This document shows positions 19,365-28,500 of a stretch of 64,000 nt of DNA, in pieces. Both the position numbers and the translations under genes were made by a program. The notes beneath the pieces were generated by a model. That model searched no databases. It was given only the letters and a program-made list of their open reading frames with translations, and had not been told where the DNA came from. How positions within the stretch are numbered: the first letter of the stretch is position 1; the number at the start of each line of letters is the position of its first letter. This DNA is from Lentisphaeria bacterium (GTDB taxonomy: Bacteria > Verrucomicrobiota > Lentisphaeria > Victivallales > Victivallaceae), in assembly GCA_018265615.1 (NCBI GenBank), contig JABLYX010000017.1:16699-80698 (forward strand), written 5' to 3'.

Positions 19365-20318
19365 ATGGCGACGACGGTGCTGGTCACACAGCTGCAGTTT
19401 GACAAGGCGAAAGAGGTTTTCGAACATGCGGAAGGGTTTTCATGCCTGCCCGCGCCTGAGGAGGAGGCGGAGCTCGCCCGGATGGTGCGGGAGCGGCGGG
19501 CCCGGTACGTCGTCATCGGCGGCGCTTCCTACCGGCGGGAGCTCTACGATGCGCTCCCGGCGGGCGGCGTGATCGCCCGGTTCGGCGTGGGGTATGACAA
19601 CATCGACCTGAAGCTCGCGGCGGAGAAGGGGATTCTTTGCACGAATACGCCCGGTACGCTCGAACAATCCGTCGCGGAATGCACGATCGGCATGCTGCTG
19701 CTGGCGGCGCGCCGGTTCGTCGCCGTCGCCTCCGGCTGCCGCGGCGGAGTCTGGAAGGCGCAGATCGGCTGCGAGCTTGCGGGAAAGGTTCTGGCGGTGG
19801 CCGGCTGCGGCGCGATCGGCAGCCGGGTTGCGGCGATCGCGAAGAACGGCTTCGGCATGAAGGTGACGGGGCTGGTTCATTCCGCGCCGCCGCCGGAGTG
19901 TCCGGCTGACCGGTTCACGGAGAGCTGGGACGACGCCGTGGCGGACGCGGATTTCGTCTCTCTGCACATTCCCGGTTCTCCGGGCAACCGCGGCTTCGTC
20001 TCGGCGGAGCGGCTCGCCCGGATGAAGCGCGGCGCGTGGCTCGTCAACACGGCGCGCGGCAGCGTGGTCGACGAGGCGGCGCTTTACGATGCGCTGGCGG
20101 CGGGCCGGATCGGCGGGGCGGTGCTGGACGTGTTTCAGCATGAACCGTATGAACCGTCCGGGGGCGACCTGCGCACACTGCCGAATGCGGTCATGACGCC
20201 GCATGTCGGCAGCAGCACGGCGGAGGCGTGCCGCCGGATGGCGCTGCTCGCGTTGAAGAACATTGAACTGTGTGAACGCGGCGACGCGGCGGCGATGAAC
20301 CGCATTGGCGGTCTGTAA
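19365..20318 (+). CDS. D-isomer-specific 2-hydroxyacid dehydrogenase family protein
   Basis: 317 aa from the ATG at 19365, with AGGAGG and an 8-9 base spacer; the in-frame ATG at 19335 has no site. VAGCGAIGSRVAAIAKNGFG is the nucleotide-binding Rossmann motif. NTARGSVVDEAALYDAL carries the catalytic Arg, FQHEPYEP the Glu and MTPHVGSSTAEA the His of the family. IARFGVGYDNIDLKLAAEKG is typical of phosphoglycerate dehydrogenase-like members. Uses NAD(P)H to interconvert 2-oxo and D-2-hydroxy acids; in this operon it probably processes a sugar-acid breakdown product. Confidence 0.92.
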   Translation: MATTVLVTQLQFDKAKEVFEHAEGFSCLPAPEEEAELARMVRERRARYVVIGGASYRRELYDALPAGGVIARFGVGYDNIDLKLAAEKGILCTNTPGTLEQSVAECTIGMLLLAARRFVAVASGCRGGVWKAQIGCELAGKVLAVAGCGAIGSRVAAIAKNGFGMKVTGLVHSAPPPECPADRFTESWDDAVADADFVSLHIPGSPGNRGFVSAERLARMKRGAWLVNTARGSVVDEAALYDALAAGRIGGAVLDVFQHEPYEPSGGDLRTLPNAVMTPHVGSSTAEACRRMALLALKNIELCERGDAAAMNRIGGL

Positions 20319-20362
20319 AGCGTGAAAAATATTGTAACATGGCAGTCACTGGGAGAGTGAAG

Positions 20363-22270
20363 ATGAAGAGTGTGCGTGAAGAGCTCTGGAAGAACCGCAG
20401 GGAGAATTCGATTGATGAGCTGCTGCCGGAGGAGTTTTATCTGCGGATCGCAGGCGGGAAGGCCAACCGCCGGTTTTTTCCGGAATTCTCCGACCGTTCA
20501 GCCTGGCGGCAAGTCGCCGGTTCCGGGTGGAAGGCGGACGAAGCGCGGCGGATCGTCGCTGAGGCGGACGGCATCCTGACCCGCCCGATGGAGGCGCTCT
20601 CCGCCTACGACTATTTCCGGTTTGTCCTCGACGGCAACCGCGCCTGCTTCGAGCGGCGCTACTTTCGCCGCCGCAACGAGCTGGGTACGCTGGTGCTTGC
20701 GCTCTGCTTCTCCGGAGAGCTTGAAAAATATCTTCCGGCCGTCATTGACCGGCTGGGCGCGATTGCGGCCGAGCCCTACTGGTGCATGCATGCCCACGCC
20801 AAATGTGACGGCGACCCGATGCCGGTGTTCTCCACCGCCCGCCAGGTCGACCTGTTCGCCGCCGAAACCGCGCAGCAGACGGCGCTGACGCTCCAGATCC
20901 TGCACGACGAGCTCAAAGCGTGTTCGCCCCGCTTTCTGCGCTTCTGCAAAGAGAAAGTATTGGAGAAAACGGTGCTTCCGGTGCTGGAGCATTTTTTCGA
21001 TACGTCGGTCCACTATTGGACGGCGCCGGGCGAGGCCAACAACTGGACCCCGTGGTGCGCCGGGAACATCCTGCAGGCCGGAGCGATCCTGCTTGACGAC
21101 CCGGAGCTGCTGGCGGAGCTGACGCGCAAGCTCAATTGTTCCGCTTCCATCTTCTTCTCCGGCTATGCCGACGACGGCTACTGTGACGAGGGGCCCGGCT
21201 ACTGGAACAAGGCCGCGGTCAGGCTTTTCTGCCATATCCGGACGCTCGATGCGATGGTTCCGGGATCCGCCGCCGCGCTCTTCCGGTCTCCCCGGCTCCG
21301 GGCGATGGGCGAATTCGGGGCCGAAGCCGTCATCGTCGGGCGCGACCATGTGATCAGCGCGGATTGCGGGCACGCCGCGGACGACGGTTTCGACAATATC
21401 GGGACCGTCTATGATTTCGGATGCAGGATCGATTCCGGCGCGCTCAAGAGCTTTGCGCTCAACCGGCGCGACCCGATGCCCCGGCGGAGGCCGGCGGCCC
21501 CGGAAGAGGCGGAAAATGTCCGGCTCGGCACCGGCGACAAGCTGAGCGGCGCCCTCGACTCGTTCTTCCATTTGCCGGACGATCCCGGTAAAGAGGCGAA
21601 CGTCCCGCTGCCGGCCCACTCCATCTGGAGCGGCCGCCTCGGCATCGTCCGCCATCCCGGCGGCTTTTCCGGCGCGCTCAAGGCCGGGAACAACCAGGAG
21701 TCCCACAACCACAACGACCTCGGCCATTTTACGCTCTATTACCGGGATACTCCTCTGGTGATCGACCTCGGCACCGGGGGGTATTCGCGTCAGAACTTCA
21801 GCGCCGACCGCTACAGGCTCTTCTATACCGGGGCGCAGGGGCACAATGCGCCGCTGTTCGGCGGCGCCGGGCAGCAGGCGGGCAGGGAATATTCGGCCGG
21901 ACTGGAGTACCGGGAGCCGGATACGCTGGTCTGCGATCTCGCCCGCGCTTATCCGGAGGAATCCGGAGTGACGGGCTTTTGCCGCACCCTCGTCTGCGGA
22001 GAGGAACAGGCGACGCTCCGGGACTCCTTCGAACTGGTTTCACCCCGCGAAAGCGTCGTGACGCTCTATTCTCCCTGCGAGGTGCGCATTCTTGAAGGCG
22101 GGGAGCTCGATTTCGGCGGAGCCGCCCGGTGCAGGCCGGAGGGAATCGCCTGTTCCGCAGTAGAGGAGTTGCCGGCGGCCGACGTTCCGCGTCACTGGGG
22201 AGCGCGGCTTTGGAAGATCACGCTGATGAGCGCGGAGAACCATTACCGGCTGACATTCATTCCGGCGTGA
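20363..22270 (+). CDS. Heparinase II/III-like polysaccharide lyase
   Basis: 635 aa from the ATG at 20363 (GGGAG upstream). The N-terminal alpha/alpha toroid includes HYWTAPGEANNWTPWCAGN and GYADDGYCDEGPGYWNKA, known active-site regions of PF07940 lyases. The C-terminal beta-sandwich has NNQESHNHNDLGHFTLYYR and VIDLGTGGYSRQNFSADRY, carrying the conserved His/Asn and Tyr. No signal peptide is visible. Uronate-containing substrate is expected from family knowledge, exact PL family uncertain. Last gene of the GH35 operon, 44 bp after the dehydrogenase. Confidence 0.88.
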   Translation: MKSVREELWKNRRENSIDELLPEEFYLRIAGGKANRRFFPEFSDRSAWRQVAGSGWKADEARRIVAEADGILTRPMEALSAYDYFRFVLDGNRACFERRYFRRRNELGTLVLALCFSGELEKYLPAVIDRLGAIAAEPYWCMHAHAKCDGDPMPVFSTARQVDLFAAETAQQTALTLQILHDELKACSPRFLRFCKEKVLEKTVLPVLEHFFDTSVHYWTAPGEANNWTPWCAGNILQAGAILLDDPELLAELTRKLNCSASIFFSGYADDGYCDEGPGYWNKAAVRLFCHIRTLDAMVPGSAAALFRSPRLRAMGEFGAEAVIVGRDHVISADCGHAADDGFDNIGTVYDFGCRIDSGALKSFALNRRDPMPRRRPAAPEEAENVRLGTGDKLSGALDSFFHLPDDPGKEANVPLPAHSIWSGRLGIVRHPGGFSGALKAGNNQESHNHNDLGHFTLYYRDTPLVIDLGTGGYSRQNFSADRYRLFYTGAQGHNAPLFGGAGQQAGREYSAGLEYREPDTLVCDLARAYPEESGVTGFCRTLVCGEEQATLRDSFELVSPRESVVTLYSPCEVRILEGGELDFGGAARCRPEGIACSAVEELPAADVPRHWGARLWKITLMSAENHYRLTFIPA

Positions 22271-22494
22271 GGTCGCCGTAGCCGGCCGATTCCGGTCGCC
22301 CACTCCGGATAGCAGGCACGTCCGCCGCCGTCGTTGTTGACCGGCAGCGAAAAGCGTATTGTGCCGCCTTTCTCCGGCGTCCACGGATAGAGCTCCTGTT
22401 CCGGCTGTGCCGAGAGCCGGCGGGGGGCCATGAGGTTCAGGGTGATCTCCGCACCGGAATAACCGTGCCTGTTGGACCTGTCGCAGTGGCGCGA
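22243..22494 (-). pseudogene. Fragment of a secreted carbohydrate-active protein C-terminus
   Basis: The minus strand is open from about 22494 to a stop at 22243 without a convincing start. It reads GYSGAEITLNLMAPRRLSA, then YPWTPEKGGTIRFSLPVNN, DGGGRACYPEWATGIGRL. The motif is like the C-terminal part of CBM9-type domains found on glycosidases. It overlaps the 3' end of the lyase gene by 28 bp and breaks off where the RHS remnant begins, so it looks like a truncated leftover of a rearrangement. Confidence 0.4.
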
Positions 22495-22544
22495 ACCGGA
22501 ACGACGCCACTTGGCCGCAGGGCATTACGGGCGACCATAATAAG

Positions 22545-23087
22545 ATGCTCAACAGAAGCCATATCGATTCCGGAGTAAAGGGGAGAATTACCGGGATCCA
22601 GATCGGGGATATCAAAAGTTACACGTACGGTTACGACAGCTGCGGCAGGCTGAACCGGATTACCTCCCCGGCCGGAAGCTTCATCTTTGCCAGGCTGGCC
22701 GACAGCGATCTGGCGAGATATACACTGGCAATTGAATGTTGCTGTAATGATAAAAGAAAATTGAATAAAAGTGCAATTTACAAAGATTATCTTTCGCTGA
22801 TTAAGCAAATTATGATATTTTTTCTTTCTACTCCCTATGGATTTGGCAATTATTTTTCCGCAGGGTCAGATTGGACTTTTAATTGGCAATGTTATGATCA
22901 GGCTTCTTATTTAAGAAGTCATGTATCTTCAGTATACTGGACGTCTGGTATTGAACATGTATTTTGGGGAACTCATTACAGGGTTGGATTTAAATTCAAT
23001 TGTACAACTGGAGATTGTCCTTTTACTGGGCTTTCATTTATATCTGATCCGCTTTTTCTTATTCCATTCACGGTTCCCTCTGCTTAA
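22545..23087 (+). pseudogene. RHS/YD-repeat remnant with AT-rich unidentified C-terminus
   Basis: An ORF of 180 aa whose frame is open further upstream (reading GANRNDATWPQGITGDHNKM). Residues 15-55 contain IKSYTYGYDSCGRLNRIT and SPAGSFIFARLADSDL, a recognisable YD repeat of RHS proteins. From about 22740 the GC content collapses and the sequence no longer matches RHS. This is the layout of an RHS core joined to a variable C-terminal module, but only one repeat survives. It has no signal peptide and no plausible start of its own. Likely the 3' end of a decayed polymorphic-toxin-type gene. Confidence 0.45.
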
Positions 23088-23143
23088 TTTTCAATTCGAT
23101 ATTGATATGGGAAACCGATAATTACATAAGGTTACGTTTCCAA

Positions 23144-23165
23144 TGAAAAGCAATTGAAAAGCAAT
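23144..23165. repeat. 11-bp tandem duplication at a gene start
   Basis: TGAAAAGCAAT occurs twice in direct succession (23144-23154 and 23155-23165). With only one copy, ATG at 23143 would read straight into the following 211-aa frame; with two copies that ATG stops after four codons. Confidence 0.8.
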
Positions 23166-23789
23166 CATAAAAAAATCATTATTCTTGGATCTTCTGCTAT
23201 TTATATTACCATATTGATAGTTGCATATATTTTTAGATTTAGCGGTCCACTTTCTATTTTTATCTTATCAGCAAAAATAATTGTCTATGTTATATCGATC
23301 TTATTATTAATAAAACTTATTTTTTCCATAAAACGAAAAAATATCAAAATATGGCAAATTGGCGTTTTTTTTCTATCAGTCTTGTTAATTGCTATCAGTG
23401 CAGTATTATATCCAGCATTTTCCACACCAGGTAACCGCAGCATAAAATTAGTATGCAAAGAAAATTTGAGACAATATTATATATCTCTGAAGCAATATGC
23501 TGATGACAATAATGGTTATTTTCCTCTCGAAGATAATATGATGGGGCTGAATATACTCCACGAATATGGCTATATCGCATTTCCGTTGAATTGTTGGGGA
23601 CAATACGATTTTACCATCTATAAATTTGCACAAAAACAACCGGAAAATACCTACTATTACTACGGAGGGCATAATATTCAAGAATCGCCGCCAGTGGTTA
23701 TCATGGAGGATAAGGATGGAAATCATAAAGATGGATATAAACTCTATCTTTACAACGACGGAAATATTGTAACTGCCAAAATGCCTTGA
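23154..23789 (+). CDS. AT-rich membrane protein with pseudopilin-like C-terminal region
   Basis: 211 aa if begun at TTG 23154. Three hydrophobic helices occupy about residues 8-28, 30-55 and 70-90. The C-terminal part, CKENLRQYYISLKQYADDNN and GYFPLEDNMMGL, resembles the alpha-helix and loop after the pilin helix of DUF1559-type pseudopilins, yet no FTLIE motif is present. Codon use and base composition (AT-rich) differ from all neighbours except the adjacent RHS remnant, suggesting co-acquisition. The start is disturbed by an 11-bp duplication. It could be an immunity protein for the RHS tail or a decayed gene; function unknown. Confidence 0.5.
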   Translation: MKSNHKKIIILGSSAIYITILIVAYIFRFSGPLSIFILSAKIIVYVISILLLIKLIFSIKRKNIKIWQIGVFFLSVLLIAISAVLYPAFSTPGNRSIKLVCKENLRQYYISLKQYADDNNGYFPLEDNMMGLNILHEYGYIAFPLNCWGQYDFTIYKFAQKQPENTYYYYGGHNIQESPPVVIMEDKDGNHKDGYKLYLYNDGNIVTAKMP

Positions 23790-23814
23790 AGCAAAGTTAC
23801 CGCTCACTGAGTTA

Positions 23815-23969
23815 TACGATTTCCTGAATGAGAAATCATAAATGCGAAATTTTCGCAAAAGTCGCGTGGTTTTGTAAGTGTCAGGCTGACAGAGTTAACC
23901 AGACGCGCACAAGGCCGCGCGAATGAAGCGGAAATGCAGCATTTGTGATTTTTCATGATGGAAAGCGTA
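23815..23969 (-). mobile_element. MITE-like element, copy 1 (155 bp)
   Basis: The 155-bp segment starts TACG and ends CGTA, has imperfect terminal inverted repeats of about 42 bp (TACGATTTCCTGAATGA against TACGCTTTCCATCATGA in reverse complement) and is flanked on both sides by TTA. Its reverse complement matches 33618-33772 with only three mismatches and no gap. No transposase is inside; small ORFs across it are not genes. Confidence 0.8.
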
Positions 23970-24036
23970 TTACATCTGTTCTTGAGATAGCCCACGTATT
24001 ATGTTCTCCTGTAGACCGAAACGAAAGGAGGGCGGC

Positions 24037-24264
24037 ATGGGACAGTATTGGGAGATTCTGCTTGCAGAGTACAGGAATAGCAGGCTGACGATTCGGGAAT
24101 ATTTTGAACAGAAGGAGGTTCCATACGAAAGTCTGCGTCGTTTGATTCGACTGCTGAAGGATGAGGAGCCGAATTCCGAGAAGGCTCCGCTTGGATTTGT
24201 GGAGGTGACGGCTACGACCGATGGCGGCCCGGGAGCCGGCGTGAATAACATTTCTTTGGTATAA
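24037..24264 (+). CDS. IS66-type accessory protein (TnpA-like), orphan
   Basis: 75 aa from the ATG at 24037, preceded by AAAGGAGGGCGGC. MGQYWEILLAEYRNSRLTIREYFEQ then VPYESLRRLIRLLKDE matches the helix-turn-helix pattern of IS66-family OrfA proteins (W-x-x-hh-x-E-a-x-S-x-h-s-h-x-x-a/y). FVEVTAT near the end also fits. The companion OrfB and the transposase are absent here, so this is a remnant or a domesticated copy. It begins 68 bp after the MITE copy. Confidence 0.55.
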   Translation: MGQYWEILLAEYRNSRLTIREYFEQKEVPYESLRRLIRLLKDEEPNSEKAPLGFVEVTATTDGGPGAGVNNISLV

Positions 24265-24312
24265 TTAGGCGCCTTTTACATAGCTGACGAAGAGCTTATT
24301 CAGGGATAAGCT

Positions 24313-24555
24313 CTAAGCGTATATGGGCACGTGGTATATCTCTACGATCTCGAACGTCTGTTCCGGGTCGCCGGAGTAGTCGAGGATCTCGCTGCCGCCC
24401 GAGCTCCAGAGCTGCACGGAGACGGTCTCGGCGCATCCGGCCAACCAGCTCCATTGCCGGAAGAGTTTCCGCGCGACCATGCGCATTGTCTTCTCCGTAT
24501 CGTCGTGAAAGGCTTTGGCGCTGATTTCAAGCACCGTGTTCTGCAGTCGCATCAT
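24313..24555 (-). CDS. Small hypothetical protein, possibly truncated
   Basis: 80 aa, ATG at 24555 with AAGGGG 5-6 bases upstream. LQNTVLEISAKAFHDDTEKT and MARKLFRQWSWLAGCAETV patterns look like real coding sequence (GC-rich third positions), while the last dozen residues lie in lower-GC DNA next to the IS66 remnant, so the natural C-terminus may be lost. It lies 24 bp after the AraC gene on the same strand. A perfect 9-bp inverted repeat (AGAGCTTAT/ATAAGCTCT, 24291-24314) overlaps its stop. No family recognised. Confidence 0.5.
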   Translation of the reverse strand: MMRLQNTVLEISAKAFHDDTEKTMRMVARKLFRQWSWLAGCAETVSVQLWSSGGSEILDYSGDPEQTFEIVEIYHVPIYA

Positions 24556-24579
24556 GTTTTCCCCTTTTCTCCCGCCGCG

Positions 24580-25410
24580 TCACATTTTCCGGTATTCGCG
24601 GGGAGAGAGCGCGTACCGTTTGCGGAAGACCCGCGAGAAATAGGTGATGTCGGAGAAGCCGCAGCGGAGAGCGATTTCCGTGATGGAGCGGTCCGTCCTC
24701 CGGCGCAGCATCTCGGCCGCGCGTTCGAGCCGCAGGGCGGCCAGGTAGGCGGCGGGGGAGGAGCCGGTGTGCTTTCTGAATTGCCGCTCAAGCGTCTTTT
24801 GCGTGAGGTTGACCTCCGCCGCGAGATCGGCGACCTGAAGCTCCGGATTCGCATAGTTCGCAGCGAGGAACGAAACGGCGCAGCCGATTTCCGGCCGTGC
24901 TTCGCTCTCTTCCCGGCACGGCGAACCGGCGGAGCGGGTGAGCTTCAGCAGGAGCTGCATGAAGCAGGCGTTCAGCGCGAATTCGAAGTCGCCCCTCTTT
25001 TCGCGCCGCTCGCGCGCCATCTCTTCGAGCAGCGGCAGGAGGGCGCTGAGTTCACCGGTCCCGAGCGCGGGCGGATCGAAGCAGTCGAACACTGTTCCGG
25101 CGTTTTCCGGCAGCGGGAACAGCAGCCGTTCGGGGAAGAAGAGCACGTTGGTCAGTTCGAGGTTCCGGCACTCCTCATATGCGTGCGGCATTCCGGGCGG
25201 CACCACGAAGAAACTGCCCCTGAAAAGCGGGCGGGAGCCGCCTTCGAAAACGTGTCGCGCCGTCCCCTCCCGCACGATCACGAGCTCATGGAAGTCATGA
25301 AAATGCATCTCGTCCGATTCCCGCTCCGGCGGATATTTGATCGAGGAGACGGAGACGCCGCACTTTCCGTAGAAGTGCCAATGCATCGGTACTTTTTTGA
25401 TCGCTGCCAT
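24580..25410 (-). CDS. AraC-family transcriptional regulator
   Basis: 276 aa. The N-terminal cupin has EMHFHDFHELVIVREGTARHVF and FFVVPPGMPHAYEECR, a classic AraC sugar-sensor. The DNA-binding half contains VADLAAEVNLTQKTLERQFRKH and SITEIALRCGFSDITYFSRVFRK. It is divergent from the 1100-aa GH gene with 137 bp between and is the obvious candidate to control it. Confidence 0.92.
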   Translation of the reverse strand: MAAIKKVPMHWHFYGKCGVSVSSIKYPPERESDEMHFHDFHELVIVREGTARHVFEGGSRPLFRGSFFVVPPGMPHAYEECRNLELTNVLFFPERLLFPLPENAGTVFDCFDPPALGTGELSALLPLLEEMARERREKRGDFEFALNACFMQLLLKLTRSAGSPCREESEARPEIGCAVSFLAANYANPELQVADLAAEVNLTQKTLERQFRKHTGSSPAAYLAALRLERAAEMLRRRTDRSITEIALRCGFSDITYFSRVFRKRYALSPREYRKM

Positions 25411-25454
25411 CCGAACCCCGCAGAATGTCTGAAAAGTGCAATTTTATGTCTGGA

Positions 25455-25473
25455 AAATCAAAGCCTTTGATTT
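25455..25473 (+). promoter_or_regulatory. Perfect inverted repeat upstream of the 1100-aa GH gene
   Basis: AAATCAAAGCCTTTGATTT has 8-bp arms and a 3-base centre. It sits at the -35 position of a promoter whose -10, TATAAT, is at 25483-25488, so it is a good candidate regulator site. A T-run follows the right arm, so a weak terminator is an alternative reading. Confidence 0.5.
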
Positions 25474-25547
25474 TTTTTACGATATAATATAACCGGAGAT
25501 TGGATAATTGAAAGTGGAAACCTGAGAAAATCGGAGGGAGCGTTCAA

Positions 25548-28500
25548 ATGAATTTTCTTTTCAAGCTGGCCTGTTTCTGTGCCGTCTGCGGTTTCGCCGG
25601 CGCAGCGGAGCTGGATTCGAAGGGGATCCTGACTGTGGACGGCTTCCCGTTCCGGCTTCAGCTCTTCGATGCGAAGTGGCGGGGCGCGGTTCAGGGCAGC
25701 TCGTTCTATCGCCCCGGGGAGGTGAGGCGTTTGCCGGACGGCGCCGGGCACGAGTCGGTTTTCCGCTTCGGCGACCTGCCGGAGGGTACATTCCGGGCGA
25801 ACCTGCGCCGGGAAGGGGACGGGCGTTTCCGGTATCGCGGCGAGATCGCGTTTCCCTCCGCCGCAACGCTTTATGAGGCAGCGCTGTCGATCCGGCTCCC
25901 GATATCGGTCTACCGGGGGACGGAGGTGCTGATCGACGGCAAACCGCTGGCGCTGCCGGAGGAGTTCAACCGGGAGAACACCATCCTTTTCAACCGGCCT
26001 GCCTGCCGGGAGGTCCGGTTGAACGGTCCCGGCGCGGAGATCGTCATCCGGGGCGTTTTCGGGTTTCAGGTTCAGGACGGGCGGCGCTTCGGCGGCGACA
26101 ATTATGATGCGCGGATCCGCTTTGCAAAGCACCACGGCGAAATCACTTCAACCCCGCTCGAACTCACGATCGAGGAGAAGCCCTATTCGTCGTTTCCGCT
26201 CGACCTCCGGAAAGCCGCCAATATGGGATTCTCCGATGACACCGCCGGAGACGGAAAAGGCGGCTGGACCGACCAGGGGCCGGAAAACGATCTGAGGAAA
26301 CTCCCCGTCGGCCGCCGGAAGCTCGGCGGCATCGAATTCGACATCATCGATCCCGCGCGGAACGGCGGCCGCTCCTGCCTGATGATGGCGGGCCGGGAGC
26401 GGCCCGGCTTCGCCCGTTCCGCCGTCTGTGAGGTTCCGGCCGGAACCCGCGCCGGATACCTCTATCTTCTCCACGCGACGGCGTGGGCGGATAATATGGC
26501 CGTCGGAACGGTCCGTATCCGCTACGCCGACGGCGACAGCTCGGAGATCACGGTGATGGGAAATTCCGACGTCGGCAACTGGTGGACCCCGTCCCACCGC
26601 GTGAACGCCGACGTCGTATGGCAGAATGAGAACAAGAGCGCCTATGTGGGGCTTTACAGGAGCCGCTTCCCGCTGAAGAAAAAGCCGGTTGCGCGGATCG
26701 AATTCCACGCCGGCGGCTCTTCGGTCTGGGGGATTGCGGCGGTTTCGCTCTCCGACGCGGCGCCGCCGCGCGAAGCGGCGATTCCGCACTACATCGCAGC
26801 CGGGAAGGATTGGCGGAAGATCGATTCCTTCCCCGATGTGATGCCCGGCTCGGCGCTGGATTTCTCGTCGCGGCTGGATGCCCCGGCGGGGAAATACGGG
26901 CCGGCGGTGATTCGCGGCGGGAAGATCGTCTTCCGCAGCCGCCCGGAGCAGCCGGTACGCTTCTACGGCACCAACCTGATCGGCTCGGCCACAGTCGCGA
27001 GCCGCGATGTTTCGGAGAAGGTCGCCGCCCGCATCGCCGCGCTGGGCTTCAACATCGTCCGGATCCATCATCACGACAATGCGATTTCGAACCGGGAGAA
27101 GAGTACGGAGCTCGATCCCGCCGGAATGGAGCGATTGGACTATCTGGTTTACTGCCTCAGACAGCGCGGGATTTACATCACCACCGATCTGCACTGCTCG
27201 CGCCGCCCCGCTCCCGGGGAGATTCCGGAGTATCCGGGCAGGCTCGACAGCGGGGTCTACCGCTCGCTCTTCTGGGTTCTCGACTCCGTCTTCGAGAACT
27301 GGAAAGGCTTCAGCCGCAGCTGGCTCAACCATGTGAACCCTTATACCGGGCTCGCCCCGAAAGACGATCCCGCTTATGTGTCGATCGGCCTTGTCAACGA
27401 GGGGAACATCGCCATCCACTGGAACAAGAACGATTTCACCCGGAAGCTGTACGAGGACCGGTTCAGGCGGTATCTGGCCGAACGCCACCCCGGCGCGGAG
27501 GCGCGGGCCGACGTCAGCGACCCGTTGTTTTCGCGTTTCCTGCTGGAGCTTTACGAACGCCGTTACCGGCAGATGGTGGAATTCGTAAGGGGCGAGGGGG
27601 TCACAAACATGCTCTCCGACCAGAGCAGGGAGACGACGCCGCATCTCGCGACGATGCGCGACAGATACGATTACGTGGACAACCACGTTTACTGGAGCCA
27701 CCCGACATTTCCGGGGAAAACCTGGGGCTTCCCGATGGTGCTGGGCAACCGGTCGGTCCTGGCGCGGCGGGCGACCGTCCCCGGCGAGCTGTTCGCTTCG
27801 CGGATCTTCGGCAAACCGTTCTCGGTGACGGAGTTCGACTTCGCGTTCCCGAACCGCAGCCGGGCGGAGGGAGGGCCGGTGGGCGCCGCTTACGCCGCGC
27901 TTCAGGATTGGGACATCTTCTGTCAGTTCGCCTACAGCCACGAGCTCAAGCGGCTGCAGAATCCCGATGACATGGGCAACACCTTCGATATGGCCAACGA
28001 TATTGTGAAGCGGCTGTCGCACCTGGTCGGCGCGCGGCTCTTCCTCGACGGCGAGCTGCGCCGGGCCGAGCCGGCTTTCGTGGCGGTGGTTCCCGAGGCG
28101 GAGAAGCTCACCTGCCGGGACCGCTTTTCACCGGACCTCGCCCGGCTCGGGCTGATCGCCCGGGTCGGAAGCCTCCCGGGCGACCCGGCGGGGAGGATTC
28201 CGGCGGAAACCACCGCATTGCTGGCGACCTCGGGCGCATTTCTCAACCGGACCGGGCTGCCTGCCGTCCCCGCTCCGGAAAACGGGCAGGAACTGCTGCC
28301 GAAGCTCATCTCCGCGAAGCTGCTCCGGCCGGAGTGGTACGACGCGAAGCGCGACGTCTACCGTTCTTCGACCGGCCAGATCGAGCTCGACGCGGGGCGT
28401 GCGGCGTTCCGGGTGGAGACTCCCTCCTGCGAGGTGCTGATCCTGCCGGAGAAGTGTGACGGGAAGAGCCGGGCGCTTTCGGTGCGCAACCGGGCCGGGC

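Noticed and set aside
20498..21844. 448-aa ORF on the minus strand
   Set aside because: Antisense shadow of the heparinase II/III-like gene; no conserved motif.
22437..22808. 123-aa minus-strand ORF
   Set aside because: Antisense to the RHS remnant, where the YD motif is clear on the plus strand.
23784..24000. CRISPR-like repeat between the membrane protein and IS66 remnant
   Set aside because: The repeats are the two arms of one inverted-repeat element, with no spacer-repeat periodicity.
24291..24314. Hairpin AGAGCTTAT/ATAAGCTCT as terminator
   Set aside because: Perfect 9-bp arms but no T-run on either strand; could equally be an end of the IS66-type remnant, so not called.
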